From the NCBI GenBank assembly GCA_028276205.1, contig JAPYWU010000046.1:1-9371 (forward strand): a stretch of DNA of 9,371 nucleotides. Reading direction: 5' to 3'. Below are positions 1-7,058 of this stretch, piece after piece. The notes under the pieces were generated by a model. The model had not been told where the DNA came from. It searched no databases and saw nothing but the letters and a program-made list of their open reading frames with translations. The stretch's first letter is position 1; each line of letters opens with the position of its first letter. Made by a program: the position numbers and the translations under genes. Origin of the DNA: Dictyoglomaceae bacterium (GTDB taxonomy: Bacteria > Dictyoglomota > Dictyoglomia > Dictyoglomales > Dictyoglomaceae).

Positions 1-56
1 TCTTCTCTTGAAAGATCCAAAATAGAAAGCAGATCTCTACCCTTCATATATCCCAT
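1..56 (-). CDS. argF: Ornithine carbamoyltransferase, N-terminal 18 codons only (cut by window edge)
   Basis: Only the first 18 codons are present, reading leftward out of the window. The peptide begins MGYMKGRDLLSILDLSRE. The KGRDLLSxxDLSxEE pattern is typical of the N-terminus of ornithine carbamoyltransferase, the cytoplasmic enzyme that makes citrulline from ornithine and carbamoyl phosphate in arginine synthesis. The start at 56 is favoured over the second Met at 47 because a strong GGGAGG site (66-71) lies 9 bases upstream of it. The gene is divergent from the transporter gene at 167. With so few residues, aspartate carbamoyltransferase or a related transcarbamylase cannot be fully excluded, but the motif fits the ornithine enzyme best. 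Confidence 0.68.
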   Translation of the reverse strand, partial: MGYMKGRDLLSILDLSRE

Positions 57-90
57 AAAAATAATCCTCCCAACCAATAATTATTTATTA

Positions 91-118
91 ATTCTAAATT
101 ATACATTAAATTTTTCAA
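91..118 (-). promoter_or_regulatory. Candidate promoter for the leftward argF-like gene
   Basis: Read on the minus strand, TTGAAA (118-113) is followed after 16 bases by TAGAAT (96-91). Each hexamer is one mismatch from the sigma-70 consensus. Transcription would start near 84, giving a leader of about 27 bases that contains the SD at 66-71. An alternative -10, a perfect TATAAT at 103-98, lacks a convincing -35 at normal spacing. The region is A/T-rich, so chance matches are possible. Confidence 0.5.
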
Positions 119-124
119 TTAATA

Positions 125-145
125 TTAGTCTTATCTGAAGACTAA
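125..145. promoter_or_regulatory. Perfect inverted repeat, likely operator between divergent genes
   Basis: TTAGTCTT (125-132) and AAGACTAA (138-145) are perfect 8-bp inverted arms separated by 5 bases. The element lies just upstream of the extended -10 at 151-159 and covers the place where a -35 would be (131-136). It ends about 7 bases short of the leftward -35 at 113-118. No T run follows on either strand, and the predicted rightward transcript starts downstream of it, so a DNA operator is more likely than an RNA hairpin or terminator. The regulator is unknown. Confidence 0.5.
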
Positions 146-150
146 AAATT

Positions 151-159
151 TGATATTAT
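151..159 (+). promoter_or_regulatory. Extended -10 promoter of the transporter gene, implying a leaderless mRNA
   Basis: TGATATTAT matches the extended -10 form TGnTATAAT with one mismatch. The -35 position (131-136, TTATCT, 17-base spacer) is poor, which is usual for extended -10 promoters. Transcription should start near 165-167, essentially at the ATG at 167. No SD-like sequence precedes that ATG, which agrees with a leaderless or nearly leaderless transcript. Confidence 0.5.
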
Positions 160-166
160 AAAAACT

Positions 167-1429
167 ATGAGTTTAAAAGAAAAGGATTATCGCTGGAATT
201 TTATAGTTAATGCCATAGATAATGCATTCTTCAATTTGGGAATGACCTTTGGTTCTATACAGACCCTATTGCCATTATTTGCCAAAAATTTAGGAGCAGG
301 AAATCTTGAAATTGGATTAATCCCTGCAATTGCAAATTTAGGATGGGCAATACCAGCTATATTAGGTGCAAGAGCTTCAGAAAGATATAAAAGAAAAATA
401 GAATTAGTATTAAAAGTAACCTTAGGAGAAAGACTTCCTTATCTTTTTATGTCCTTTATAGCCTTCTATTTAGCCTCTTCTTCTCCAAAACTTTCTCTGT
501 ATTTGTCATTATTTTTACTTGCCATTGCCACCTTTTCAATGGGATTTTTAGGACCTCCTTGGATGAGCATGATAAGTAAGGTTATTCATCCAAGTAAAAG
601 AGGATCTTTTTTCGCAATGGGAAATGGCTTAGGAGCTATAATGGGGATTGGAGGTGCCTTTTTAGCAAGATATTTTCTTTCTACCTATCCATTTCCAATA
701 AACTTTGGCTATTCTTTCCTTTGTGCTGGTATAGCTCTACTAATATCCTTGTTTTTTCTATCTCTAACCAGAGAGGAACCAGATGAAAATGAAGTTCAAG
801 ATATATCCCTTATTGATTATATAAAAAGTATAAAGATAGTTTTTGAAGATAAAAATTTTAGAAATTATACAATCTCAAGAATCCTAAACACCTTTTCCTT
901 ATCTTTTATGAGTTTCATATCAGTTTTTTCTGTAAAACAATTCAAAATCCCTGACAAGATAGTTGCAGATTTTACAGGTATTCTTTTAATTTCTCAAGCC
1001 CTTTCATCCTTCATCATAGGTCCTATAGGAGATAAATTTGGTCACAAGATAACTCTCCTTTTAGGAAGAATTTCAACAATAATATCTCTTATTCTTCTCT
1101 TAACCGCCAAAAATACAATTTCTTTCTATATAGTTTATCTTTTTATTGGAATTATAAATAGTGCTTTTTACGTTGGAGATTTAGCCTTTATACTTGATCT
1201 TTCACCTAACCAAAGAAGAGAACTTTATTTAGGATCTATCAACCTTATTTTTGCACCTTTTTCCTTTATAGCTCCTATTTTGGCAGGAAAAATTGCAGAT
1301 ATAAAAGGATATTACTTTCTTTTTTATTGTTTACTTCTTTTAGGAATAATAAATATCCTATATTTTATATATAAAGTGGAGGATCCAAAGAAAAATGTCA
1401 AAAATATTGATAACTCTGATTCTAATTAG
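167..1429 (+). CDS. Major facilitator superfamily (MFS) transporter
   Basis: This is a 420-residue inner-membrane protein with about 12 hydrophobic segments in two halves separated by a charged loop (residues about 201-232), the normal length and plan for MFS. The loop between segments 8 and 9 carries GPIGDKFGHK (285-294), a good copy of MFS motif A. The equivalent first-half loop (GARASERYKRK, 67-77) is degenerate. The substrate cannot be told from sequence. The start at 167 keeps the first membrane segment (about 12-32) intact and has no SD, fitting a leaderless message. The 3' end overlaps the next gene by 35 bases, so the two are very likely co-transcribed and translationally linked. Family assignment is firm; sugar, drug or amino-acid transport are all possible. 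Confidence 0.88.
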   Translation: MSLKEKDYRWNFIVNAIDNAFFNLGMTFGSIQTLLPLFAKNLGAGNLEIGLIPAIANLGWAIPAILGARASERYKRKIELVLKVTLGERLPYLFMSFIAFYLASSSPKLSLYLSLFLLAIATFSMGFLGPPWMSMISKVIHPSKRGSFFAMGNGLGAIMGIGGAFLARYFLSTYPFPINFGYSFLCAGIALLISLFFLSLTREEPDENEVQDISLIDYIKSIKIVFEDKNFRNYTISRILNTFSLSFMSFISVFSVKQFKIPDKIVADFTGILLISQALSSFIIGPIGDKFGHKITLLLGRISTIISLILLLTAKNTISFYIVYLFIGIINSAFYVGDLAFILDLSPNQRRELYLGSINLIFAPFSFIAPILAGKIADIKGYYFLFYCLLLLGIINILYFIYKVEDPKKNVKNIDNSDSN

Positions 1430-2294
1430 TTTACTGGGATTTATCTCTAAAAAATATAAGATATTCAGAGAAGAAGATAGAGAAATATTTTCAAAATTCG
1501 TATATACCTTTTCTTTACCTGCTTTAGTTTTTTATTCTATCTACTCTAATCCCCCCCAAATTTCATTAGATAAAGTGGTACTTGTAGAATGGATAGTTAG
1601 TACTGTTATTGGTATTCTTGCTTTACTTATAGGTTTTGTATTAAATCTAAATAAAAAAACTATTGGAAGCCTTTTTCTTGTAAGCATAGGTGGTAATGTA
1701 ACATTTCTTGGATATCCTATTATGGAGAAACTTTATGGAAATCAAGGTTTAACTGTTGCTATTATCTATGACCAATTGGGTATGTGTCTTTTTATATACA
1801 CAATTGGTATTATCCTGATAAGTTTGCTAAGTGCTCAGAAAATAAATTTTAACTTTATTGTAAAAAAAGTATTAAATAATCCCCCCTTATGGGGATTAAT
1901 TTTAGGATTTATATTTTCTCCTTATAAACTTCCTGATTTTTTAATTGATAGTCTTTCCATATTAGGAAAAGCTACAACGCCACTTATGATGTTTCTTTTA
2001 GGTCTATCCTTTTCAAGGCCCCAAAAAAATAATAGATCCACATTGGGTATTTTCTCAGGTATTACCTTAAAACTTCTCTTATTTCCCTTTCTTGCATTGA
2101 TCCTTTCAAGAGTATTGGGATTAAGTGATGTACCTTATAAGGTAACAGTATTAGAATCTGCCATGCCATCTATGCTTACAGCCTTAGTACTTGCTTTACA
2201 ATTTGATTTAGATACCATTTTTGCCTCTCATGTAATAGTTTATTCTACGTTAATTTCTCTTATCACATTAAACTTATGGATAGGGGTGGTATAA
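1395..2294 (+). CDS. AEC (auxin efflux carrier) family transporter
   Basis: This 299-residue integral membrane protein has about 10 hydrophobic segments. Family hallmarks visible are FTFSLPALVFYSI-like residues near 35-49, GNVTFLGYPIMEKLYG (100-115), LGKATTPLMMFLLG (190-203) and the second-half ESAMPSMLTALVLA (254-267). Bacterial AEC members move small organic acids such as malate or malonate, or amino acids; the substrate here is unknown. The start is the only one available in frame: GGAGGA (1378-1383) sits 11 bases upstream, slightly long spacing, inside the end of the MFS gene. The stop is one base from the next start, which indicates an operon. The gene has a C7 run (1551-1557) and a C6 run (1881-1886), unusual in A/T-rich DNA, but the frame is intact through both. 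Confidence 0.87.
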   Translation: MSKILITLILISLLGFISKKYKIFREEDREIFSKFVYTFSLPALVFYSIYSNPPQISLDKVVLVEWIVSTVIGILALLIGFVLNLNKKTIGSLFLVSIGGNVTFLGYPIMEKLYGNQGLTVAIIYDQLGMCLFIYTIGIILISLLSAQKINFNFIVKKVLNNPPLWGLILGFIFSPYKLPDFLIDSLSILGKATTPLMMFLLGLSFSRPQKNNRSTLGIFSGITLKLLLFPFLALILSRVLGLSDVPYKVTVLESAMPSMLTALVLALQFDLDTIFASHVIVYSTLISLITLNLWIGVV

Positions 2295-2295
2295 G

Positions 2296-3540
2296 ATGAT
2301 AGCTTTATTAAAGGTAACCATCATTTTTGGTATTATTGTAGTATTAATATCCAAAAATTTCCCTCTCCATTGGGCACTTTTAGGTGGAAGTATAATTATG
2401 GGGATAAGTTTTGGTCTACCCATAAACATTATTTTAAAATCCTTTTTGGAAGCAGCTATTGACTGGAGTACTATTAATCTTCTTCTAATCCTATATCTCA
2501 TAGCAGTATTTGAATCCATATTAAAAGAAAAAGAAGTATTAAAGACAATGGTCAATTCACTAAAAAGTCTGATTAAAGATGAGAAAATTCGTTTAATATC
2601 TATGCCCATAATAATGGGTCTTCTCCCATCCGTAGGTGGAGCTCTTTTTTCTGCCCCCCTTTTAGAAGAATCGACAGATAATGGTAATTTAGAACCTGAA
2701 AGAAAAAGCTATATAAATTATTGGTTTAGGCATGTATGGGAACCATTTCTCCCTATATATCCAGGAATTATATTGGTTTCAGCTTTAACCCAAACTCCTA
2801 TAAATATACTTGTGAAAGAAGCTTTACCCTATGGATTATTCGTACTTGCAATAGGCTTGCTTTTTGCCTTTTATAAAATGCCTTCTGAAGAGACCGCTTC
2901 CTTAGAGCAAATTCAAACTCAAAATTTAGAAGAAGAAAACCAAGAAATAATAGTTTCTCAAAACCCTGTTAAAGACTTTATAATCTCTTTTCTCCCTATT
3001 TTGATATTAATTTTTTCTGTAATCTTTCTTCATTTTGATCTTCTATATGTTCTTTTAGGAATTGTTCTTTTACTTTTCATTATATTTCGCTTCAATGTAC
3101 ATCAAACTTTAAATACATTAAAGACTTCAATAAAACCCCAGAATCTAATCTTGATATTAGGAGTTATGATCTTTAAAAAAATATTAGAGGTTACAGGAGC
3201 AGTATCAGATATTGCCTATTCACTTAACTTTTCTTTCATTCCAACTCCCATTATTTTCTTTTTGATACCCTTTATAGTTGGCATATTCACTGGAGTTACC
3301 TCTGCTTCTATTGGAATTTCCTTTCCTATTTTAATCAAAATGCTTCCATATGTTAATCCATTAAAATACATATTATTAGCATTCTTAAGTGGATTTTTAG
3401 GAATAATGGTATCTCCTATGCATCTTTGTTTAGTTCTTACAAGGGAATATTTTAATGCTGATTGGAATAAGATTTATAAATATATAATAAAAAGTGGAAT
3501 TTTGCTCACAATTTTCATATTTTTAAGATTTTTGATATAA
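2296..3540 (+). CDS. DUF401 family integral membrane protein, probable transporter
   Basis: This 414-residue protein has about 10-12 hydrophobic segments, with a hydrophilic acidic loop in the middle (about 195-226). Signature stretches of DUF401 are GLLPSVGGALFSAPLLEES (108-126), then NYWFRHVWEPFLPIYPG (141-157), and in the second half GVTSASIGISFPI (333-345) and GFLGIMVSPMHLCLVLT (366-382). The two halves carry related Gly/Ser/Pro-rich re-entrant-like segments, as in ion-transporter superfamily carriers, to which I believe DUF401 is assigned. No substrate is established. The ATG lies one base after the preceding stop and is preceded by AGGGGTGG (2282-2289), so it is translated with its neighbour. 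Its final codons contain the next promoter. Confidence 0.82.
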   Translation: MIALLKVTIIFGIIVVLISKNFPLHWALLGGSIIMGISFGLPINIILKSFLEAAIDWSTINLLLILYLIAVFESILKEKEVLKTMVNSLKSLIKDEKIRLISMPIIMGLLPSVGGALFSAPLLEESTDNGNLEPERKSYINYWFRHVWEPFLPIYPGIILVSALTQTPINILVKEALPYGLFVLAIGLLFAFYKMPSEETASLEQIQTQNLEEENQEIIVSQNPVKDFIISFLPILILIFSVIFLHFDLLYVLLGIVLLLFIIFRFNVHQTLNTLKTSIKPQNLILILGVMIFKKILEVTGAVSDIAYSLNFSFIPTPIIFFLIPFIVGIFTGVTSASIGISFPILIKMLPYVNPLKYILLAFLSGFLGIMVSPMHLCLVLTREYFNADWNKIYKYIIKSGILLTIFIFLRFLI

Positions 3541-3541
3541 T
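3512..3541 (+). promoter_or_regulatory. Extended -10 promoter for the nucleotidase gene
   Basis: TGATATAAT (3533-3541) is a perfect extended -10. It lies over the stop codon of the DUF401 gene. A weak -35, TTTTCA (3512-3517), sits 18 bases upstream. Transcription from about 3548 would give a leader of about 31 bases containing the AGGAGGG site at 3562-3568. No terminator separates the two genes, so this is probably an internal promoter that adds to read-through. Confidence 0.55.
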
Positions 3542-3578
3542 TAAAATCAAAACTCCAATCAAGGAGGGATTTAAAACA

Positions 3579-5093
3579 ATGAGGTACTCTAAAAAATTTA
3601 TCCTCTTCCTCTTAGTATTATTTCTCTTTTTTAGTCTCTCTTTTTCCCAAACATCCAATTTAATAGACATAAAAATCCTTCACATCAACGATTTTCATGG
3701 AAGACTTCTACCTTATATCGTAAAAAGCATTAATGAAAAAATTCCAGTAGGTGGTGGAGCATATTTAGCCTATATAATAAATGAAGAAAGAGCTAAAAAC
3801 CCTGAAGGAACTATTTTACTTTCTGCAGGAGATATGTTCCAAGGTACACCTATATCTAACATATTCAAGGGCGAGCCAGTTATTGAGATGATGAATTATC
3901 TAAAATTTGATGCTATGACTATTGGAAACCATGAGTTTGATTGGGGTCAAGATCTTTTACAACAATGGATAAAATCTTCCAGTTTTCCTTTTTTAGCAGG
4001 AAATATATTAAAAGATGGAAAATATCTTCCAAATGTTAAACCCTATATCATCATTGAGAGAAAAGGGCTAAAAATTGCAATAATAGGGCTTACAACAACC
4101 GAAACTGCATATATAGTAAAACCTGATTATGTTAAAGATTTAACCTTTGTAGAACCAGAAAAGGTACTTCCTAATTTAATTAAGGAAGTAAAAAGTCAAG
4201 GAGCAAACTTAGTAATAGTATTATCCCACTTAGGTTATGATGCAGATAAAGCCCTTGCAGAAAAGGTTCCTGGAATTGATGTAATAGTTGGAGGACATAG
4301 CCATACAGTAGTTACGGATCCTGTGATAGTTAGAGGAACAATTATTGTACAAGCGGGATACAATGGTATATATTTAGGGGTTTTAGATTTAAAAATACAA
4401 CCTGAAACTGGTCTAATTTTAGGTTTTACAAAAGAAAAAGAGCTAAAAACGGTTTTTGCAGGACCCGAAGATAAATATGACCCTGAAGTAGCAAAAATAA
4501 TTGATAAATATAACACCCAACTTAAAGAAGAATTTTCTAAAATTGTGGGTGAAACACTTGTAGATCTTGTAAGAAATTATAATGAAGAATCAAACATAGG
4601 AAATGTGATATGTGATGCAATGATAGAAGCAAGCAATGCCCAAATCGCATTTCAAAATAGTGGAGGCATAAGAACAGATATTCCTAAAGGGAAAATAACA
4701 ATGGAACAAGTATATACTTTACTTCCTTTTGATAATGTGCTGGTAATAATGGATCTAACCGGAAAAGATATATTAGATCTTTTAGAACAAAGCGCCACCT
4801 TAGAAAAGGGTATTTTACAAACTTCAGGAATTAGGGTAAAATATGATATGACGAGACCTATAGGATCAAGGGTGATAGAGGTCTTTGTTGGGAATGAACC
4901 CTTAGATTTAAACAAGGTTTATAGAGTAGTAACTAATGATTTTCTAGCTGCAGGTGGAGACAAATTTACAGCTTTTACAAGAGGTAAAAATATTGTCTAT
5001 GGAGATATGTTGAGAGATGTCTTTGTAGAATATTTAAAAAAACATTCTCCTATAAATCCAAAGGTGGAAGGAAGGAGTATAATTATAAAGTAA
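3579..5093 (+). CDS. Secreted bifunctional 5'-nucleotidase / UDP-sugar hydrolase
   Basis: This two-metal phosphoesterase of the UshA/5'-nucleotidase family is 504 residues, normal length. A Sec signal peptide is clear: basic n-region MRYSKK, hydrophobic core 7-22, probable cleavage near residue 23-24, no lipobox Cys. The metallophosphoesterase domain follows: LHINDFHGRL (34-43; D38, H40), GD (84-85), GNHEFDWG (116-123; N117, H118), SHLGYD (216-221; H217) and GGHSH (238-242; H240, H242). The C-terminal substrate domain shows SNIGNVICDAM (338-348), QNSGGIR (359-365), LLPFDN (381-386) and NDFLAAGGDKF (453-463). It should release phosphate and nucleosides from nucleotides, or cleave UDP-sugars, outside the membrane. 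SD AGGAGGG (3562-3568) is 10 bases before the ATG. No cell-wall anchor is seen. All catalytic motifs look intact. Confidence 0.93.
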   Translation: MRYSKKFILFLLVLFLFFSLSFSQTSNLIDIKILHINDFHGRLLPYIVKSINEKIPVGGGAYLAYIINEERAKNPEGTILLSAGDMFQGTPISNIFKGEPVIEMMNYLKFDAMTIGNHEFDWGQDLLQQWIKSSSFPFLAGNILKDGKYLPNVKPYIIIERKGLKIAIIGLTTTETAYIVKPDYVKDLTFVEPEKVLPNLIKEVKSQGANLVIVLSHLGYDADKALAEKVPGIDVIVGGHSHTVVTDPVIVRGTIIVQAGYNGIYLGVLDLKIQPETGLILGFTKEKELKTVFAGPEDKYDPEVAKIIDKYNTQLKEEFSKIVGETLVDLVRNYNEESNIGNVICDAMIEASNAQIAFQNSGGIRTDIPKGKITMEQVYTLLPFDNVLVIMDLTGKDILDLLEQSATLEKGILQTSGIRVKYDMTRPIGSRVIEVFVGNEPLDLNKVYRVVTNDFLAAGGDKFTAFTRGKNIVYGDMLRDVFVEYLKKHSPINPKVEGRSIIIK

Positions 5094-5094
5094 T

Positions 5095-5334
5095 TTGAAA
5101 GAAAAGATTAAAGTTTTTGTAAATGATAAACCTTTAGAAATATTTCAGGGCATGCAGGTAAAGCATGCCCTGATTTCTTATGATATAGATATTTATAAAA
5201 AATGCATAGATGGAGAATATATTGTTGTTAATGAAGATGGTTTTGAAATAGGTTTAGAAGGAGCACTTTTAGATAATACTAAAATATATATAAAACAAAG
5301 GAGGGAAAAAAGTTGTTTAGAAAGACCAAAATAG
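5095..5334 (+). CDS. Small beta-grasp-like hypothetical protein (79 aa)
   Basis: This small soluble protein begins IKVFVNDKPLEI then FQGMQVKHALI, and ends with GEYIVVNEDGFEIGLEGALLD followed by NTKIYIK. The order (strand, turn, strand, helix, then strands ending in a hydrophobic edge) resembles the beta-grasp (ubiquitin-like/2Fe-2S ferredoxin-like) fold, but it lacks the ferredoxin cysteines. I do not recognise a named family. The TTG start at 5095 is one base after the nucleotidase stop; an in-frame TAA at 5086-5088 rules out earlier starts. The nearest SD (GGAG, 5074-5077) is 17 bases away, so translation probably relies on re-initiating ribosomes. The last 22 bases overlap pyruvate kinase. 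A GC-rich hairpin (5145-5173) lies within it. An interrupted or regulatory reading frame is a less likely alternative. Confidence 0.62.
   Translation: MKEKIKVFVNDKPLEIFQGMQVKHALISYDIDIYKKCIDGEYIVVNEDGFEIGLEGALLDNTKIYIKQRREKSCLERPK
5145..5173 (+). promoter_or_regulatory. GC-rich 11-bp hairpin inside the small ORF, terminator-like
   Basis: TCAGGGCATGC (5145-5155) and GCATGCCCTGA (5163-5173) are perfectly complementary, with a 7-base loop AGGTAAA. TTTCTTA follows at once, a weak T tract. In such A/T-rich DNA this is the most stable small hairpin I see between 3541 and 7389. It lies between the nucleotidase and pyruvate kinase and within a poorly initiated coding frame, so it may work as a translation-dependent attenuator. 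A purely coding origin is possible. Confidence 0.5.
5300..5305 (+). promoter_or_regulatory. Strong SD fixing the TTG start of pyruvate kinase
   Basis: GGAGGG (5300-5305) lies 7 bases before the TTG at 5313, inside the end of the small ORF. It supports TTG rather than a later ATG as the start, and lets pyruvate kinase initiate independently of the weakly initiated small ORF. Confidence 0.8.
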
Positions 5335-7058
5335 TATGTACAATAGGCCCTGCCAGTGAAAAAGAAGAAGTATTAAAGGAACTTATTAAAGCAGGAATGG
5401 ATGTGGCAAGATTAAACTTCTCCCATGGAGATTATAATGTACATGGGGAAAGAATAAGGCTCATAAGAAAACTTTCAGAAGAATTAGACAAACCAATTCC
5501 TATTATTCAAGATCTTCAAGGCCCCAAAATAAGAATAGGAGAATTAGAAAAGGACAAAATATTTATTAAAGATGGAGAAGAAATCTATCTCACTCCTAAG
5601 GAAACTATAAGTAATGAAAAGATTCTTTATGTTAACTATCCCTATCTATTAGAAGATGTGAATATTGGGGATAGGATACTTATAGATGATGGACTTATAG
5701 AATTGAAAGTTATGGATAAAAAAGAAGACAAATTAGTATGTGGAATTATTCATGGGGGGTACCTCTCAGGAAGAAAAGGAGTTAATTTTCCAGACTCTAA
5801 ATTAAGGGTTTCACCTCTTACAGAGAAGGATAAAAAAGATACTATATTTGGAATAGAAAACAAGGTAGATTATATTGCATTGTCCTTTGTGCAAAGAGCT
5901 TCCGATATCATAGAGTTAAAAGAATTTCTTGAAACACATGATGCAAAAATCCCTGTAATAGCTAAAATTGAAAAAAGAGAAGCAGTGAATAATTTTAAGG
6001 AAATATTAGAAGTAGCAGATGCTATAATGGTAGCAAGAGGAGATTTAGCAATAGAGATTTCAAATGAAGAAGTACCCCTAATACAAAAAAGAATAATAAG
6101 GGAGACAAGATTAGCAGGAAAACCTGTAATTACAGCCACCCAAATGTTGATATCTATGGTAAATAATCCTACTCCCACAAGGGCTGAGGTAAGTGATGTG
6201 GCAAATGCAATATTAGACGGCACTGATGCTATTATGTTATCAAACGAAACTGCTATGGGTAAATATCCTATAGAAAGCTTAAAAATGATGGATAAAATTG
6301 CAAGGAAAGTGGAAGAAAGCTTTCCATACGACGATTTCCTAAAAGAATCAGATTGTAATACTAATATAACTAAAGCTATAACCTTCTCCACCTGCCAAAT
6401 AGCCAAAGAAATAAAAGCTTCCGCAATCGTAACAGCTACTCATAGTGGTTTTACAGCAAGACAAATATCAAAATATAGACCTAATGCTCCCATATTTGCT
6501 ATTACTCACTTTTCTGAAGTAAGAAGAAGGCTCAACTTATCTTGGGGTGTAATTCCACTTTTAACTGAGATTTTTTACACTACCGATGAAATGTTTGAAA
6601 AATCTACCAAAATACTCCTTCAAAAAGAATATGTTAAAAGAGGAGATACAGTTGTAATAACTGCTGGCATACCTATGGGAATCTCTGGAATGACAAATCT
6701 TATAAAGGTCCATGTAATAAGTGATATTATAGGACAAGGACATGGGCTTGGTGGAGATTCTAAAACTGCAAAAGTTATATTAGCTCAAAACGCTAAAGAA
6801 GCTCTTAGTAAAGAGATAGATGGAGCTATATTACTAATAAAGTCTTATGATCCAGAAATAGAACCTCTCCTTGACAAATTAGTTGGTATTATTATTGAAG
6901 ATGAAAAAATTCCACCATCATTGATTCCATGGAGAAGTAAGGGATTAGGGATAATAGTTGGTGCCAAAAATCTTTTTGAAAAATTAAGAGATAATGAGAT
7001 TATCACTATAGACCCTGAAAGGGGAGTAATATATCGTGGGGTGGCAAGAATATCTTAA
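5313..7058 (+). CDS. pyk: Pyruvate kinase with C-terminal swivelling domain
   Basis: This is the last step of glycolysis, converting phosphoenolpyruvate and ADP to pyruvate and ATP in the cytoplasm. At 581 residues it is the long bacterial form with an extra C-terminal PEP-utilising-enzyme-like domain. Motifs visible are KIVCTIGPAS (5-14), ARLNFSHG (32-39), DLQGPKIRIG (67-76), AKIEK (217-221; K218, E220), ARGDL (241-245), TATQM (274-278), PTPTRAEVSDVANAI (286-300) and MLSNETAMGKYP (308-319). Leu68, Gln69, Lys72 and Ile75 match the reported signature of potassium-independent pyruvate kinases. The C-terminal domain (about 475-580) lacks the GGxTSHAA loop of Bacillus-type enzymes; the corresponding stretch reads EKIPPSLIPWRSKGLGIIVG. 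TTG is the start, with a strong SD. The gene overlaps both neighbours (22 and 23 bases), so they form one operon. Confidence 0.96.
   Translation: MFRKTKIVCTIGPASEKEEVLKELIKAGMDVARLNFSHGDYNVHGERIRLIRKLSEELDKPIPIIQDLQGPKIRIGELEKDKIFIKDGEEIYLTPKETISNEKILYVNYPYLLEDVNIGDRILIDDGLIELKVMDKKEDKLVCGIIHGGYLSGRKGVNFPDSKLRVSPLTEKDKKDTIFGIENKVDYIALSFVQRASDIIELKEFLETHDAKIPVIAKIEKREAVNNFKEILEVADAIMVARGDLAIEISNEEVPLIQKRIIRETRLAGKPVITATQMLISMVNNPTPTRAEVSDVANAILDGTDAIMLSNETAMGKYPIESLKMMDKIARKVEESFPYDDFLKESDCNTNITKAITFSTCQIAKEIKASAIVTATHSGFTARQISKYRPNAPIFAITHFSEVRRRLNLSWGVIPLLTEIFYTTDEMFEKSTKILLQKEYVKRGDTVVITAGIPMGISGMTNLIKVHVISDIIGQGHGLGGDSKTAKVILAQNAKEALSKEIDGAILLIKSYDPEIEPLLDKLVGIIIEDEKIPPSLIPWRSKGLGIIVGAKNLFEKLRDNEIITIDPERGVIYRGVARIS
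7021..7026 (+). promoter_or_regulatory. SD deciding the GTG start of the septum protein
   Basis: GGGGAG (7021-7026) lies 9 bases before the GTG at 7036 and inside the last codons of pyruvate kinase. It supports GTG at 7036 as the start, giving a 23-base overlap between the genes. Confidence 0.65.

Noticed and set aside
72..125. ArgR (ARG box) sites in front of the argF-like gene
   Set aside because: I looked for paired TGAAT/ATTCA-type half sites; only scattered A/T-rich partial matches are present.
1551..1557. C7 homopolymer in the AEC transporter gene (and C6 at 1881-1886) as a phase-variation site
   Set aside because: The frame is intact, the runs simply encode Pro-Pro, and a similar G6 run occurs in the housekeeping pyruvate kinase gene (about 5753-5758).
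1877..1898. 8-bp perfect inverted repeat (TAATCCCC / GGGGATTA) in the AEC gene
   Set aside because: It lies in the middle of conserved coding sequence, has no T run and no nearby start or stop, so it is probably a by-product of the codons.
5870..6406. Long open frame (178 codons) on the minus strand opposite pyruvate kinase
   Set aside because: It is antisense to well-conserved catalytic motifs, its product is low-complexity and family-less, and it is best explained as a shadow of the A/T-rich coding strand. The same holds for antisense frames at 2274-2609, 4235-4516, 4652-4915 and 6561-6743.
6722..6730. TGATATTAT inside pyruvate kinase as a promoter for the septum gene
   Set aside because: It encodes conserved Asp-Ile-Ile, lies about 300 bases from the next start and has no supporting leader.
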